This document shows positions 31,165 to 39,763 of a stretch of DNA of 64,000 bases, one piece after another. Where the stretch lies: contig CAZEPB010000001.1 in the NCBI GenBank assembly GCA_964514055.1, positions 129,437-193,436 on the forward strand, in the 5' to 3' direction. The notes below the pieces were generated by a model. It was not told the DNA's origin, searched no databases, and saw nothing but the letters and a program-made list of their open reading frames with translations. Each line of letters opens with the position of its first letter. The first letter of the stretch is position 1. Source of the DNA: SG8-32-3 sp964514055. Its GTDB lineage: Archaea > Thermoproteota > Bathyarchaeia > Bathyarchaeales > Bathycorpusculaceae. The position numbers were made by a program, and so were the translations under genes.

Positions 31165-32907
31165 GTGAAGAGAGCCACACTTGTCATCGTGCTTATGGTT
31201 TTTTCAGTGGCCATCATCTCACAACTTTCCTTCAACACCCAGCCAGTTTCGGCTCAAGACGACACTTACAGCATACAAAGCGTTGAACACGAAGTTGAGG
31301 TAATGTACTCTGGACACGTGGTCATACGCGATACAATACACATAAGCGGACAATTAACAGGTGACTTCTTAATCGGATTCCCGTATCGCTACGGTTCCTA
31401 CATCCTCAAAGGCTTAGCGTATGACGCTGACAACACGTTTCAAGTAAGCCTTGGCGTACAGTTAGCCGACCGAAGCGGTTTCTACGGTGCAAAAATAAGT
31501 TTTCCAGAAGGAGCACCCCAAGTTTTCACCGTTGCCTTTGTTCTTTCGAACAGCCTTCTAAGTCAAGGCTTGAATGCAGGCGCATTCACCCTCGATTTCC
31601 CAGCCTACCCCAGCTTAACGAAAAACGTCGCCCAATGCAGTGTCACAATCACCCTTCCCGAAACCCCATCGGGCATAACTGTTACAAAGGATGACGGAGA
31701 AGTTACCACAACCAGCTTCGTCAAAGGGAACTTGCCTGCGTTCTCTTATTCCCCAGCGACGGCAAGTTTCACGTTAAGTGCTGGCAGTCTTCGAATAATC
31801 ACCATGAAAGAACTAAATCGTCAAATCACTATAAACCCTGTAGGCGCTGTCACAGCCTCCGACAACTACCGTATCACAAACAACGCACCGTCCAGCATCA
31901 ATTCTCTTCAAGTAACATTGCCTCTTGAAGCTTCAAACATTGTTGTAAGAAACGAATTTGGCAAAATCTTAACAACCAACATCCTAAACGACAACGACAA
32001 CACGCTCTTAGTCAACGTTACATTCATAGCGTCTTTAGCAAGCGATCAATCCACTCTGCTGACGGCTGAATACACGTTACCCAACGTCTCTTCTGAACAA
32101 ACCCCTCAGTTTACGTTGAATTTTGACCTTTTCCCAGACTTTAACTACTACGTTGACACGGCAACCGTTACGTTCGTTCCTCCTGAAGGAGCCAGGTTGC
32201 TAGCACCGCAGCTCTCTTCGGTTGATTCTTCCCAAAGTTTGATCAGAGAGGTCTTTCAAGAATCTCTGTCTATTAAAAAAGAAGGCGTAAGCAAAGTAGA
32301 CTTCGCTGTAGTTTCCGAAGATGTTTTGCAAGTCACATACGATTATAATCCTCTCTGGCTGTCTTTCCGACCCACCGTGTGGGTGTGGACTCTGGCAGTG
32401 ATTGGAACCGTGGTTGTGGTTGTCTGGAGAAGACCTAAAACTGCTACGCCACGGCGAATTGCGGCGCCAAAAGCCTCTGTAATTCTCAGTCCAGATCACG
32501 TTAAGGATTTCACCGATGGGTACAGCGAAAAGAACAGGCTGTCCTCGGAGTTGAAGGCTCTTGAGGAGAGAGCGCAGAAAGGCAAGATTCCGAGGCGTAG
32601 ATATAAGGTGCAGAGGAGGAATTTTGAGGTTCGTTTGGACACGATTTCTAGGAACATTGCTGAGTTGAAGAGGACTTTCCGTAGTGCAGGGGGTGTTTAC
32701 GCGGATTTGGTTAGGCAGCTTGATGCGGCAGAGGTCGAGTTGGTTGAGGTTGAAACGAACACTAGGACCAGCGAGGTTCGCCACAGAAGAGGTGAACTTC
32801 CGTTGGAGGCGTATAAGAAGGCGCTTGCGGATTACCAGCGGCGGAAAGAGAAGGCTGAGGCGACAATTAACGGAATTCTCTTGCGGCTACGTGAAGAAAT
32901 TCGTTGA
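31165..32907 (+). CDS. Exported membrane protein with ribophorin-I-like ectodomain and cytosolic coiled coil
   Basis: A 580-residue protein. A signal peptide covers residues 1-30, and a large beta-rich ectodomain runs to about 395. Two similar halves are suggested, the second beginning NPVGAVTASDNYRITNNAPS. A single membrane helix follows (about 402-420), then a cytosolic part with a Lys/Arg/Glu-rich coiled coil (about 445-580: EKNRLSSELKALEERAQKGK, RRKEKAEATINGILLRL). The ectodomain organisation is reminiscent of ribophorin I / Ost1 of the oligosaccharyltransferase, but I cannot show homology by eye. GTG 31165 follows GGTGAG five bases upstream. Ferredoxin gene downstream. Confidence 0.72.
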   Translation: MKRATLVIVLMVFSVAIISQLSFNTQPVSAQDDTYSIQSVEHEVEVMYSGHVVIRDTIHISGQLTGDFLIGFPYRYGSYILKGLAYDADNTFQVSLGVQLADRSGFYGAKISFPEGAPQVFTVAFVLSNSLLSQGLNAGAFTLDFPAYPSLTKNVAQCSVTITLPETPSGITVTKDDGEVTTTSFVKGNLPAFSYSPATASFTLSAGSLRIITMKELNRQITINPVGAVTASDNYRITNNAPSSINSLQVTLPLEASNIVVRNEFGKILTTNILNDNDNTLLVNVTFIASLASDQSTLLTAEYTLPNVSSEQTPQFTLNFDLFPDFNYYVDTATVTFVPPEGARLLAPQLSSVDSSQSLIREVFQESLSIKKEGVSKVDFAVVSEDVLQVTYDYNPLWLSFRPTVWVWTLAVIGTVVVVVWRRPKTATPRRIAAPKASVILSPDHVKDFTDGYSEKNRLSSELKALEERAQKGKIPRRRYKVQRRNFEVRLDTISRNIAELKRTFRSAGGVYADLVRQLDAAEVELVEVETNTRTSEVRHRRGELPLEAYKKALADYQRRKEKAEATINGILLRLREEIR

Positions 32908-32970
32908 CAGACCTAAACACTTTTATCTTACTGAGGGGGTTTGAGTCAAACTTACGAGAGGTATAAAACA

Positions 32971-33153
32971 ATGGTGAAAATAATAGTTGATAATAACAAG
33001 TGTACTGGATGCGAAACCTGTGCGAACACTTGTCCAGTTGGTGTCTACGAGATCAAAGATGGCAAGTCCGTTCCAGTTTACGTTGACGAATGCTTAGTCT
33101 GCAGAGCATGCGAAGCCCAGTGCCCTGAAGGCGCGATTCAGGTAATCGAGTAG
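32971..33153 (+). CDS. 2[4Fe-4S] ferredoxin
   Basis: A 60-residue low-potential electron carrier. Cluster motifs are Cys11-x2-Cys14-x2-Cys17-x3-Cys21-Pro and a second C-x2-C-x2-C-x3-C-Pro (CLVCRACEAQCPEG), the standard clostridial-type layout. ATG 32971 is chosen: GAGAGGT lies upstream and it starts at the first beta strand (VKIIVDNNK). The frame is open from 32941. It could serve the FTR-rubredoxin reductase and radical SAM enzyme in this window. Confidence 0.93.
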   Translation: MVKIIVDNNKCTGCETCANTCPVGVYEIKDGKSVPVYVDECLVCRACEAQCPEGAIQVIE

Positions 33154-33276
33154 TTTCCGCGTCACAAACTCCGGCTAACCGTTGCATACACGTGTCTCTC
33201 AAAAAACTATTCGAGAATTTCTTCCTTTCTTCACCCAATATTTTCAAACAACGCCTTGACGATAGTGCTTGGAAAA

Positions 33277-33300
33277 GACTACCCCCTCCCCTTTATATAG
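33277..33300 (+). repeat. C-run/TATA element, copy 2
   Basis: GACTACCCCCTCCC, then CTTTATATAG. The first 14 bases are identical to copy 1 at 12840. It points rightward into the 3' end of the cation ATPase gene on the opposite strand, with no protein gene downstream on its own strand. If active, it would make an RNA antisense to the end of that gene. Confidence 0.55.
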
Positions 33301-33335
33301 AAACTTTATAGGCGTAGCGAAGTTTGAGTGAACCG

Positions 33336-35957
33336 CTACTTCTGTTGCAGTATTTTTTTCAGTTCCATCCAGAAAGTAGCTGCGAAAGAGACGATTATCA
33401 CCAAAGCCCAATCCTGCAGGTTGAGGTTCGTGATTTTCAGGGACTCGTGCACGAATGGAAGGCTGGTTCCAACGATCAACGTGACCGTAGCAAGCAGCGC
33501 CCACAGAACCATGACTTTGTTGGAGAAGAACCCCAGTTTTACAAGCGGTTCCTTCTCAGACCTGAAGTTAAGCGCCAGCAAGATGTGACCCAACATCCAT
33601 GTGGCGAAAGCCACCGTCTGCGCAAGCATCAATCTTTGATCGGCTGGGAGGTTCGAGTTTAGAAGCCAAATGGATAGGAAGTTTACGCTGACTGCGGCGA
33701 ATAAGCTCAGGGCACCCATAGCTATGCCGCTCAGCATGCTTCGGTTCATGAATTTCTCTTTGGGATCAACAGGTGGTTTCGTCATGGTGCCGCTTTCCTC
33801 GGGTTCCGCGACGAAGGTGGCGGACGCAGCGAGGTCCATGAAGAGTTCCAGCACTATTATTTGGATGGGAGCGAAGGGAAGGGGCACACCAATGGCTATG
33901 GGAAGGAGAAAGCTGGCTACGAGCGCGACTTTGCAAGCCAAGTAGTAGCGGACACCTTTTCTCAAGTTACCGAACAGCTTGCGTCCCTCCTTGACTGCGG
34001 TTTTTATGGTGGCGAAGTTGTCGTCGGTTAGCACCATGTCCGCTGTTTCTTTGGCAACGTCGGTTCCTCGAATGCCCATGGAGACGCCGATATGCGCCTC
34101 TTTGAGGGCTGGAGCATCGTTTATTCCGTCACCAGTAACGGCAACCACCTCTCCACTTTCCCTGAAAAGCCGAACCAAACGCAGCTTGTCCTCAGGCGTT
34201 ACTCGAGCGAAGACAAAAGTTTCTTCTAGCGCCCGTTTCAATTCTTTGTCGTTAACTTTGGAAATTTCGCTTCCAGTGAGCACGCGGGTACTGTTGATTC
34301 CTACTTGAGCAGCGATGGCTTTTGCGGTTTCTGGATGGTCACCCGTGATCATGACTACTTTTATTCCCGCTTCTTGGCACGTGCGGATGGCACCTTTCAC
34401 TTCCTTTCTCGGCGGGTCTATGAAGCCCACGATGCCAACGAAAACCAAGTTTTGTTCCAAATCGGTTTTATCCATCTTCGATGTGGCTGGCAACCTGCGA
34501 TAGCCAAAAGCTAAAAGGCGTTCACCAGACTGAGCCAGTTTAACTGTGTTGTCCGCCACTTCTTGTCTTGTGGCGTCTGTAATTTCGACTTCTTTTCCTT
34601 TGAGCAGTGTTTTTGTTGATTTAGCTAAAACGTTTTCAGGCGCACCGCTTGACAAGACAACCAGCGAACCGCCGTATTGATACACGTACGAGGCGAGTTT
34701 CCGTTTACTATCAAAGCTTAACTCATCTTTTAGAACCCAGTCATTCCTCAGTTTTTCAACGTCAATTTTGCCTTGCCTTATCTGTTCCAGAATCGCCTGA
34801 GCCATCGGATTGGTCAAAACCGTGTCGCCAGTCAAGTCTCTTATCGCGTCGCTTGCAAGCAGAGCGGTTTTCAAAGCTTCTCTCTCGTTTTCTTTGAAGC
34901 TTGGGGTTTCCACGGTTTTGCCGTCAAAATAGAGGTGTTCGATTCTCATTTTGTTCTCGGTTATGGTTCCAGTCTTGTCGGTGGCAATCATGGTGACGTT
35001 TCCAAGAGTCTCCGCCGCCCGCAAACGTTTCACCAAAGCGTTTTTTCTTGACAGGGAATAGGCACCAACGCCTAGAACCATGGTGATTATTATCGGCAGC
35101 TCCTCGGGAATCACCGCAAAAGCCAATGCAAGACCTGTTAAAATCATCTGATCCAGCTGCAAGCCTCGAAGAAAACCGAGAACGGGAACAAGTACGCAGA
35201 AGAAAAGCGCTATCCAAACCAAACTTTTCGAAAGTTGTTTCATGGACAGCTGAAGCGGGGTCTTCGGCTCCTTTGATGCTTTGGTTAAGCCTGCGACTCT
35301 GCCCACTTCGGTGTTGACTCCTGTTGCCGTAATCAGGGCTTTTGCCTGTCCTCTGTTGACAACGGTTCCAGCGAAAACCATGTTCACCTGCTCCGTGATT
35401 CTGGTTTCACTGGGCAGAATTGCATTGGCGTCTTTGGCTACTGGAAATGATTCGCCTGTAAGCGAAGCCTCATCAACCTCAAGACCGAAAGCGCTTAGGA
35501 GCCGAGCGTCTGCGGGCACGCGCTGTCCAGTTTTCATCAGGATAACATCACCAGGTACCAAAAGGGCGGTTTGCACTTCGCGGGGCTGTCCGTTCCTAAG
35601 CACCAGCGTGGTGGGCGGTGCCAGTTTCTTCAAGGCTGCTATCGAGCGTTTAGCGCGGTATTCATTCCAAACCTCAACGAGAACAAGGATTGTGATTATG
35701 GCGATTATGGTTAAGGCGTCAGTAAGGTTGCCCAAAATGCTGTAGAGCACTCCCACAGCGATGAGCAGAAGAATCATAGGCTCGGTAATCTCTTCCTTAA
35801 GTATTGCCAAGAAACGAATTTCCGTTTCTTCCACAAGCCTGTTCCTTCCATAAGTGGCTAGTCGCTGCCCTGCTTCTCGATCCGTTAGACCAGTTTCAGG
35901 ATTCACGCCTGAAGATTGAATTAGTTCCTGCAGTTCTCGCGAATGCCACTGGCTCAT
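33336..35957 (-). CDS. P2-type cation-transporting ATPase (Ca2+-ATPase-like)
   Basis: An 873-residue P-type ATPase. N-terminal cation_ATPase_N domain (GLTDREAGQRLATYGRN), actuator LTGES near 167-170, phosphorylation Asp327 (DKTGTI), nucleotide-binding domain, hinge GDGINDAPAL, and about ten membrane helices. M4 carries PEELP (284-288), where SERCA has PEGLP. The M6 region reads LELFMDLAASATF in place of the SERCA NLVTDGLPATALG, so some Ca2+ ligands differ and the transported ion is not certain. ATG 35957; stands alone as a transcription unit. It would export Ca2+ or another cation from the cytoplasm. Confidence 0.9.
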   Translation of the reverse strand: MSQWHSRELQELIQSSGVNPETGLTDREAGQRLATYGRNRLVEETEIRFLAILKEEITEPMILLLIAVGVLYSILGNLTDALTIIAIITILVLVEVWNEYRAKRSIAALKKLAPPTTLVLRNGQPREVQTALLVPGDVILMKTGQRVPADARLLSAFGLEVDEASLTGESFPVAKDANAILPSETRITEQVNMVFAGTVVNRGQAKALITATGVNTEVGRVAGLTKASKEPKTPLQLSMKQLSKSLVWIALFFCVLVPVLGFLRGLQLDQMILTGLALAFAVIPEELPIIITMVLGVGAYSLSRKNALVKRLRAAETLGNVTMIATDKTGTITENKMRIEHLYFDGKTVETPSFKENEREALKTALLASDAIRDLTGDTVLTNPMAQAILEQIRQGKIDVEKLRNDWVLKDELSFDSKRKLASYVYQYGGSLVVLSSGAPENVLAKSTKTLLKGKEVEITDATRQEVADNTVKLAQSGERLLAFGYRRLPATSKMDKTDLEQNLVFVGIVGFIDPPRKEVKGAIRTCQEAGIKVVMITGDHPETAKAIAAQVGINSTRVLTGSEISKVNDKELKRALEETFVFARVTPEDKLRLVRLFRESGEVVAVTGDGINDAPALKEAHIGVSMGIRGTDVAKETADMVLTDDNFATIKTAVKEGRKLFGNLRKGVRYYLACKVALVASFLLPIAIGVPLPFAPIQIIVLELFMDLAASATFVAEPEESGTMTKPPVDPKEKFMNRSMLSGIAMGALSLFAAVSVNFLSIWLLNSNLPADQRLMLAQTVAFATWMLGHILLALNFRSEKEPLVKLGFFSNKVMVLWALLATVTLIVGTSLPFVHESLKITNLNLQDWALVIIVSFAATFWMELKKILQQK

Positions 35958-36112
35958 TGATAGGCTACCCTGAAACTCTCTAGGAGAAGATTGGTTTTTT
36001 AGAGTTTTGATTCAGAGCGTTGGAAATTTATTCTTCGTTGCTAATTTCGGTTGATTATGCAAAACTTTATAACAGCGCCCAGCATTCAGCATTCGTAAAA
36101 AGGTAGAAAAAC

Positions 36113-37027
36113 ATGAAATTCGGCACATACGTATTTGAGCCAAAAAAGGCTGAAGGCTTCGACTTTCATCTCTTCCGCGTTAAACCAGAGGTAGGCAGGC
36201 GGTTACCGCCAGTGTCAGACATGTACAGCAACGTCGCCATTTTCGGAGACAACGTTACCGCTCGCAATCATCCAGACTGGATTTCACAGTCACCTCTTGG
36301 CCCAGCGTGGAGAACAAACGACAACTTCAACGTGCGCTGGGACATCCTCTGCCAGACACAACCAGACCACAGAGCAGAACAACTAGACTACATAGAAGAC
36401 GTCGCGAGGCATAGCCCAGGAGTCTGGCTTAACAGCATCCACTTCGCAGACCACGGTCACTGCACCTGCCCACGCTGCAAAGAACGCTGGAAGAAAAGCG
36501 GCTTAAGTTGGCTTGAATGGCGCAGAAAAGAAGTCACCGACTACATGCGAGAAGTAAGCGAACGAGTACGCGACCGCGCAAAGAAAAAATTCGTCATTGG
36601 CCTCCTCCCAGACCCAGTCACAAGCTACGAGCGCTTCGGCATAAACTTCGACGACCTAGCCCCACTAACTGACGAGTTCCTTGTCGTCATGTTCAGCAAA
36701 AACTACGCTACCCCATGGTACTGGGAAATGCTCACTCGCAACTTCAAAAAACTCCTCAAAGACGTACCACTGAACATAGCGCTGTACGTTTTCGGCCCTG
36801 GAGACAATCCAGCGGAAGTACCCGCTCCAAGCGAGCTGGTCACACTTTCAGTTCGTGCTGGAAGAGCAGGCGCTGACGGCATTCTGTATCTTACGGACAA
36901 AGCTAGCCAAATCTGGGATTTCCAGAAAGCAGTAGTTGACAGGGTCGAACTCAGGGAAAGACTGAAGACCTACGGATGCCAAGAAGTTCTAGACTTCTTC
37001 AAAAGCTGGGAAAAAATCGTAGAGTAA
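36113..37027 (+). CDS. TIM-barrel glycoside-hydrolase-like protein
   Basis: A 304-residue cytoplasmic protein with no signal peptide. Features compatible with a (beta/alpha)8 hydrolase-like fold: GVWLNSIHFADHGHCTCPRCKERW (near 105-125, with a Cys-x-Cys-x2-Cys cluster often seen after the third strand in uncharacterised glycosidase-like families), FVIGLLPDPV, DEFLVVMFSKNYA and a late GADGILYLTD strand. No unambiguous catalytic acid pair can be named, so substrate is unknown. ATG 36113 follows AAAGGTAG, with a TATA-like CTTTATAAC about 48 bases upstream. Confidence 0.65.
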   Translation: MKFGTYVFEPKKAEGFDFHLFRVKPEVGRRLPPVSDMYSNVAIFGDNVTARNHPDWISQSPLGPAWRTNDNFNVRWDILCQTQPDHRAEQLDYIEDVARHSPGVWLNSIHFADHGHCTCPRCKERWKKSGLSWLEWRRKEVTDYMREVSERVRDRAKKKFVIGLLPDPVTSYERFGINFDDLAPLTDEFLVVMFSKNYATPWYWEMLTRNFKKLLKDVPLNIALYVFGPGDNPAEVPAPSELVTLSVRAGRAGADGILYLTDKASQIWDFQKAVVDRVELRERLKTYGCQEVLDFFKSWEKIVE

Positions 37028-37186
37028 GCCCTTCGGCAAGACACCTAAAACAATAGGCGAGAGTGGGTGAAACAAACCACCACGCTGCCTTTTTATTTTT
37101 GTTCAAAAAATAAGTGCAGATTCCGCTTACTGTGGCAAGAAGATTGTATAGCTCGCAAAGGCGAAGGAAAAATAACATATAACCCT

Positions 37187-37202
37187 TCCCCTATTAAGGG
37201 GA
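37187..37202. promoter_or_regulatory. TCCCCT-atta-AGGGGA dyad between TATA and start
   Basis: A perfect 6-base-arm inverted repeat immediately after the TATA-like CATATAAC (about 37176) of the coiled-coil gene at 37226, where it would overlap the transcription start. It could be an operator, or a small hairpin at the 5' end of the mRNA just before the AGGAG ribosome site. Confidence 0.55.
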
Positions 37203-37225
37203 GCAATAACGAAGGAGAAATTGCG

Positions 37226-37657
37226 TTGGATGAAGTCTTAGAGATGCTGGACAAAACCGCAAAAAGAATCCAGAAAGTTTTTGACGAAACCAAAGAGACC
37301 GCTTCAAAGCACATAGCAGCTCATGAACAGCTACTTCAGTCAAAAGACGCTTCCGAAGAACAGAAAATCAAAGCGTTCATGGGAAAAACCCTTGAGCTGG
37401 ACAGGTTGGAAAGGCTGTCGTCTCAACTGAGCTTGCTTTATACGCTTCAGATATTTGCTTTCAAAGTTAAAGTGCTGGAAATATCAGTCGGCAACATCAG
37501 CGAACAGCTGGCACAGTCGGGAGTGCTGCAGAAAAGCGCGGAGCTGGAGGACATAAAGAAGAACATTAACGCTTTGAAGGTTCTCGTGGAAGCACAGTCC
37601 AAATCGATGAAGGAAATCAGAGAAGACCAGAGCAAAAACCTAACATACATCCACTAA
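37226..37657 (+). CDS. Cytoplasmic coiled-coil protein of unknown function
   Basis: A 143-residue, almost wholly alpha-helical, charged protein (LDEVLEMLDKTAKRIQKVFDE..., LERLSSQLSLLYTLQIF..., ending in an IKKNINALKVLVEAQSKS helix). The frame is open from 37067, but TTG 37226 lies eight bases after AAGGAG and downstream of a TATA box near 37176 and a dyad. The preceding 53 codons would encode an implausible Cys/Arg-rich stretch. No family recognised. Confidence 0.65.
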   Translation: MDEVLEMLDKTAKRIQKVFDETKETASKHIAAHEQLLQSKDASEEQKIKAFMGKTLELDRLERLSSQLSLLYTLQIFAFKVKVLEISVGNISEQLAQSGVLQKSAELEDIKKNINALKVLVEAQSKSMKEIREDQSKNLTYIH

Positions 37658-37883
37658 AACCACAATCCAACACGTCTTTCTTCTGTTTTAGGGCATCTTC
37701 CGCTTGGCTTTGCGGATGCTGTCTCAGACCCGTACGTACATTTGGCTTCCGTAGAAGTGTTACGGCTTCTTTTGAATAAATATGCTGCATACAGCTAAAT
37801 TGTTGTTTATAAGTGAGTTCATAACACATTTTACTTGACGTTTGCTTAATATTTAGGATAAATTATGAACAAATCACAAACAC

Positions 37884-37893
37884 CTTTATATTT
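37884..37893 (+). promoter_or_regulatory. TATA box of the Cys-rich micropeptide gene
   Basis: CTTTATATTT, 46-55 bases before GTG 37939. The predicted start of transcription near 37911 falls inside the palindrome at 37905-37916, the typical arrangement for repression. Confidence 0.55.
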
Positions 37894-37904
37894 AGAGTTG
37901 GATA

Positions 37905-37916
37905 TGATAATTATCA
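37905..37916. promoter_or_regulatory. Perfect palindrome TGATAATTATCA at the predicted transcription start
   Basis: A 12-base perfect palindrome. It is reminiscent of half-sites of Fur/DtxR-type metal regulators (TGATAAT...ATTATCA) but with a shorter centre. Placed about 20 bases after the TATA box of the Cys-rich peptide gene, it would be a repressor operator. Confidence 0.6.
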
Positions 37917-37938
37917 AAAATAAGGAGTTGGAATTAAC

Positions 37939-38034
37939 GTGTACAGCAGCATAACCCTGGATTGCCAAACTAAGGCGAAGCGTCTCTTCTGTGAAGACTG
38001 CTTAGCGCGCAGATGCTGCAGGATTGCATGTTAA
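37939..38034 (+). CDS. Cys-rich micropeptide (31 aa)
   Basis: A 31-residue frame from GTG 37939 to TAA 38032-38034, downstream of TAAGGAG (11-base spacing) and a convincing TATA box. It contains six cysteines (9, 18, 21, 26, 27 and 31): CEDC, then CC, and ends in IAC. Such density suggests metal or Fe-S binding, as in metallothionein-like peptides. The palindrome TGATAATTATCA at its transcription start hints at metal-responsive repression. It precedes a zinc-ribbon gene by 26 bases and is probably co-transcribed. No family recognised; the alternative is a leader region of the next gene. Confidence 0.5.
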   Translation: MYSSITLDCQTKAKRLFCEDCLARRCCRIAC

Positions 38035-38060
38035 CCCCTAAAACTTTAGGTGAAAAGAAA

Positions 38061-38324
38061 ATGAAAACGAAGAAGAAAAAGAAAATGAGAACGAAGCTAC
38101 TCCTTGAGTACAAGGTGGATTTAACTAAAATTGAGGGAAGCGGAGATTTCCCTTGTCCAAAATGCGGGGTCAAATTGTCTCCAGAAGACCAGGCAGAAAA
38201 CACGTACTCGATCAAAGAGATAAAGACCAGACGAGACAGGCTAGAAGAAATAGTGATACAGTGCCACAGATGCGAAAGTTTGATTCGCCTCGCTGGCTTC
38301 AAGCTGCTTGATTCGTTGGAGTAG
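38061..38324 (+). CDS. Zinc-ribbon-like small protein
   Basis: An 87-residue protein: Lys-rich N-terminus (KTKKKKKMRTK), then a hydrophobic strand and a FPCPKCGVKLSPED ... IQCHRCESLIRL pair of CxxC motifs forming a zinc ribbon. ATG 38061 has GGTGA seven bases upstream; the frame is open from 38013 but overlaps the Cys-rich peptide. The basic tail and ribbon suggest nucleic-acid binding. Second gene of a probable operon with the micropeptide. Confidence 0.75.
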   Translation: MKTKKKKKMRTKLLLEYKVDLTKIEGSGDFPCPKCGVKLSPEDQAENTYSIKEIKTRRDRLEEIVIQCHRCESLIRLAGFKLLDSLE

Positions 38325-38406
38325 AATGCTTAACTGCTGCTAACCCTCGCTCTGCTGGGCAGGGTTCTTGCAGCTTCCCAATTTTAACTGAAAACGAACC
38401 CTGAGC

Positions 38407-38745
38407 CTACTTCTTCTTGATGCCGTAACTCTCTTGATACAGATATTCTATTAGGGCAAGAACCACTTTTTGCATACACTCATCTTCAACTACGATAACA
38501 GTGTCGTTGTCTCTTATTTCTTCAAAAACTGTTTCAAGAGTCTCTAAATAACTGCACGATTCATGTTTTCCAGCCCCGCCGAGGTAGGGGGAGATGAGGC
38601 TCAGAACAGTCTCTTTATCCCACTCATCGAACAGCTTCTTAGTTGTTAGATTCTGCTCAACCTGGTTTCGTAATTCTATCCAAGTGTAAGCCTCGCCCAA
38701 CTCGGTGTTAATCAAAGTGGTTTTAAACTCGATGTGCGGGACCAT
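38407..38745 (-). CDS. Hypothetical protein (112 aa)
   Basis: A 112-residue soluble protein with mixed alpha/beta composition (IEFKTTLINTELGEAYTW, NDTVIVVEDECMQKVV, a C-terminal helix ALIEYLYQESYG and a KKK end). No signal, membrane segment or known motif. ATG 38745; the upstream region is AT-rich without a clear SD. Convergent with the zinc-ribbon gene. Confidence 0.6.
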   Translation of the reverse strand: MVPHIEFKTTLINTELGEAYTWIELRNQVEQNLTTKKLFDEWDKETVLSLISPYLGGAGKHESCSYLETLETVFEEIRDNDTVIVVEDECMQKVVLALIEYLYQESYGIKKK

Positions 38746-38853
38746 TATCGACCAAGCTCGCTTCCATTCATTAAAAGTACAGGTATTATTTGTTTCTACA
38801 CGATGCCCAATTTTACTTCATGAAAATCCCCAGTTTTATTGAAATAAAAGCTA

Positions 38854-39060
38854 TCATTTGCTTTTTCTTGTGAAATATGAACCGATGAGTATGCCGATGG
38901 CTAGGGCGAACGATGACAAAGTGAAGGTTTCATGGTGAATATCCTTTAACTGAAACAAGATTCCAATCTGGATATATTGGTCTAACATTATGAGAAAGCC
39001 TATCACAAAAAACAGTGCTGCAAGGAACAAAGCCAAGTGATTCTTAATCATTGTTTTCAC
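38854..39060 (-). CDS. Small two-TM membrane protein (68 aa)
   Basis: A 68-residue protein with two hydrophobic helices (about 9-26 and 48-62) separated by a short polar loop, ending in RKSK. Start GTG 39060, or ATG 39051 preceded by AAGTGA. It lies 37 bases downstream of the cohesin gene on the same strand, so it may be the third gene of the regulator/cohesin operon. Function unknown. Confidence 0.6.
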   Translation of the reverse strand: MKTMIKNHLALFLAALFFVIGFLIMLDQYIQIGILFQLKDIHHETFTLSSFALAIGILIGSYFTRKSK

Positions 39061-39097
39061 TTCACGAGTGAAATTGTGAACCCTTAGAAAAAGATTT

Positions 39098-39757
39098 TCA
39101 TGTTGCTTTCGGCTTTGAATGTGGCTTGCCTATTCTCTTGTAGGCAACGGCAGCGGCTGTTACTAAAACTAGCACTATGCCTATGACAGCCACACTTGGA
39201 AACTCGGGGATTACGCTGTCAACGGAACCGTCCACGTCTGTGTGATCGATTAGGTTGCTTCCGGACGGATTGTAGTCCGCGAGCTCAGTTAGCAAGATGA
39301 GTTCGGAGTGTCCGATGTCAGTTACGTTGAAAGTGAGAATGACTATGTTGCCGGAACCGCTGAAAGCTGGCGCGGGGGCAACGGAGGTGGCTACAAGGTC
39401 GTATTCGCCATTTTCTTGGTCCGTGGTGTTCTCTTGCACGAATATGTCGGCGCCTGATGCCGTGTGGAGGATGCCGTCAGGATGAGATTCCACTCCCAAG
39501 CGAACGTCTACGTTTTGGATTGATAAAGCGGAGGGATTCCACAGGAGGGAAACATCTACGCCGTAGAGGTTCTGTACGTTGGACAGAGTTATGTTTACGG
39601 TTATGGTTTCGCCAAGGAGAGCATTGGTCTCCGCGGGATTTACTGCCACTGTTGTATCGGAGGAACTTTGCGGGAACGCAAGTTGGATAAGGCTAAGGGT
39701 CAGCAGTGCGGCAATCAGAATGAACAGCAGCGTTTTTGCGGTCTTTCGTGGCGCCAT
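39098..39757 (-). CDS. Exported cohesin-domain protein with PEF-type C-terminal anchor
   Basis: A 219-residue surface protein. A signal peptide covers 1-30. A cohesin-like beta sandwich runs from about 36 to 180: AVNPAETNALLGETITVNI, NVQNLYGVDVSLLWNPSAL, and GNIVILTFNVTDIGHSELIL, the strand order typical of type I/II cohesins and related archaeal proteins. The C-terminus has IPEFPS followed by a hydrophobic helix and a basic tail, the PEF-CTERM pattern processed by archaeosortases. Cohesins bind dockerins; a dockerin protein is encoded 1.2 kb away. It starts 6 bases after the membrane winged-helix gene, so the two form an operon. Confidence 0.85.
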   Translation of the reverse strand: MAPRKTAKTLLFILIAALLTLSLIQLAFPQSSSDTTVAVNPAETNALLGETITVNITLSNVQNLYGVDVSLLWNPSALSIQNVDVRLGVESHPDGILHTASGADIFVQENTTDQENGEYDLVATSVAPAPAFSGSGNIVILTFNVTDIGHSELILLTELADYNPSGSNLIDHTDVDGSVDSVIPEFPSVAVIGIVLVLVTAAAVAYKRIGKPHSKPKAT

Positions 39758-39763
39758 TTGTTT

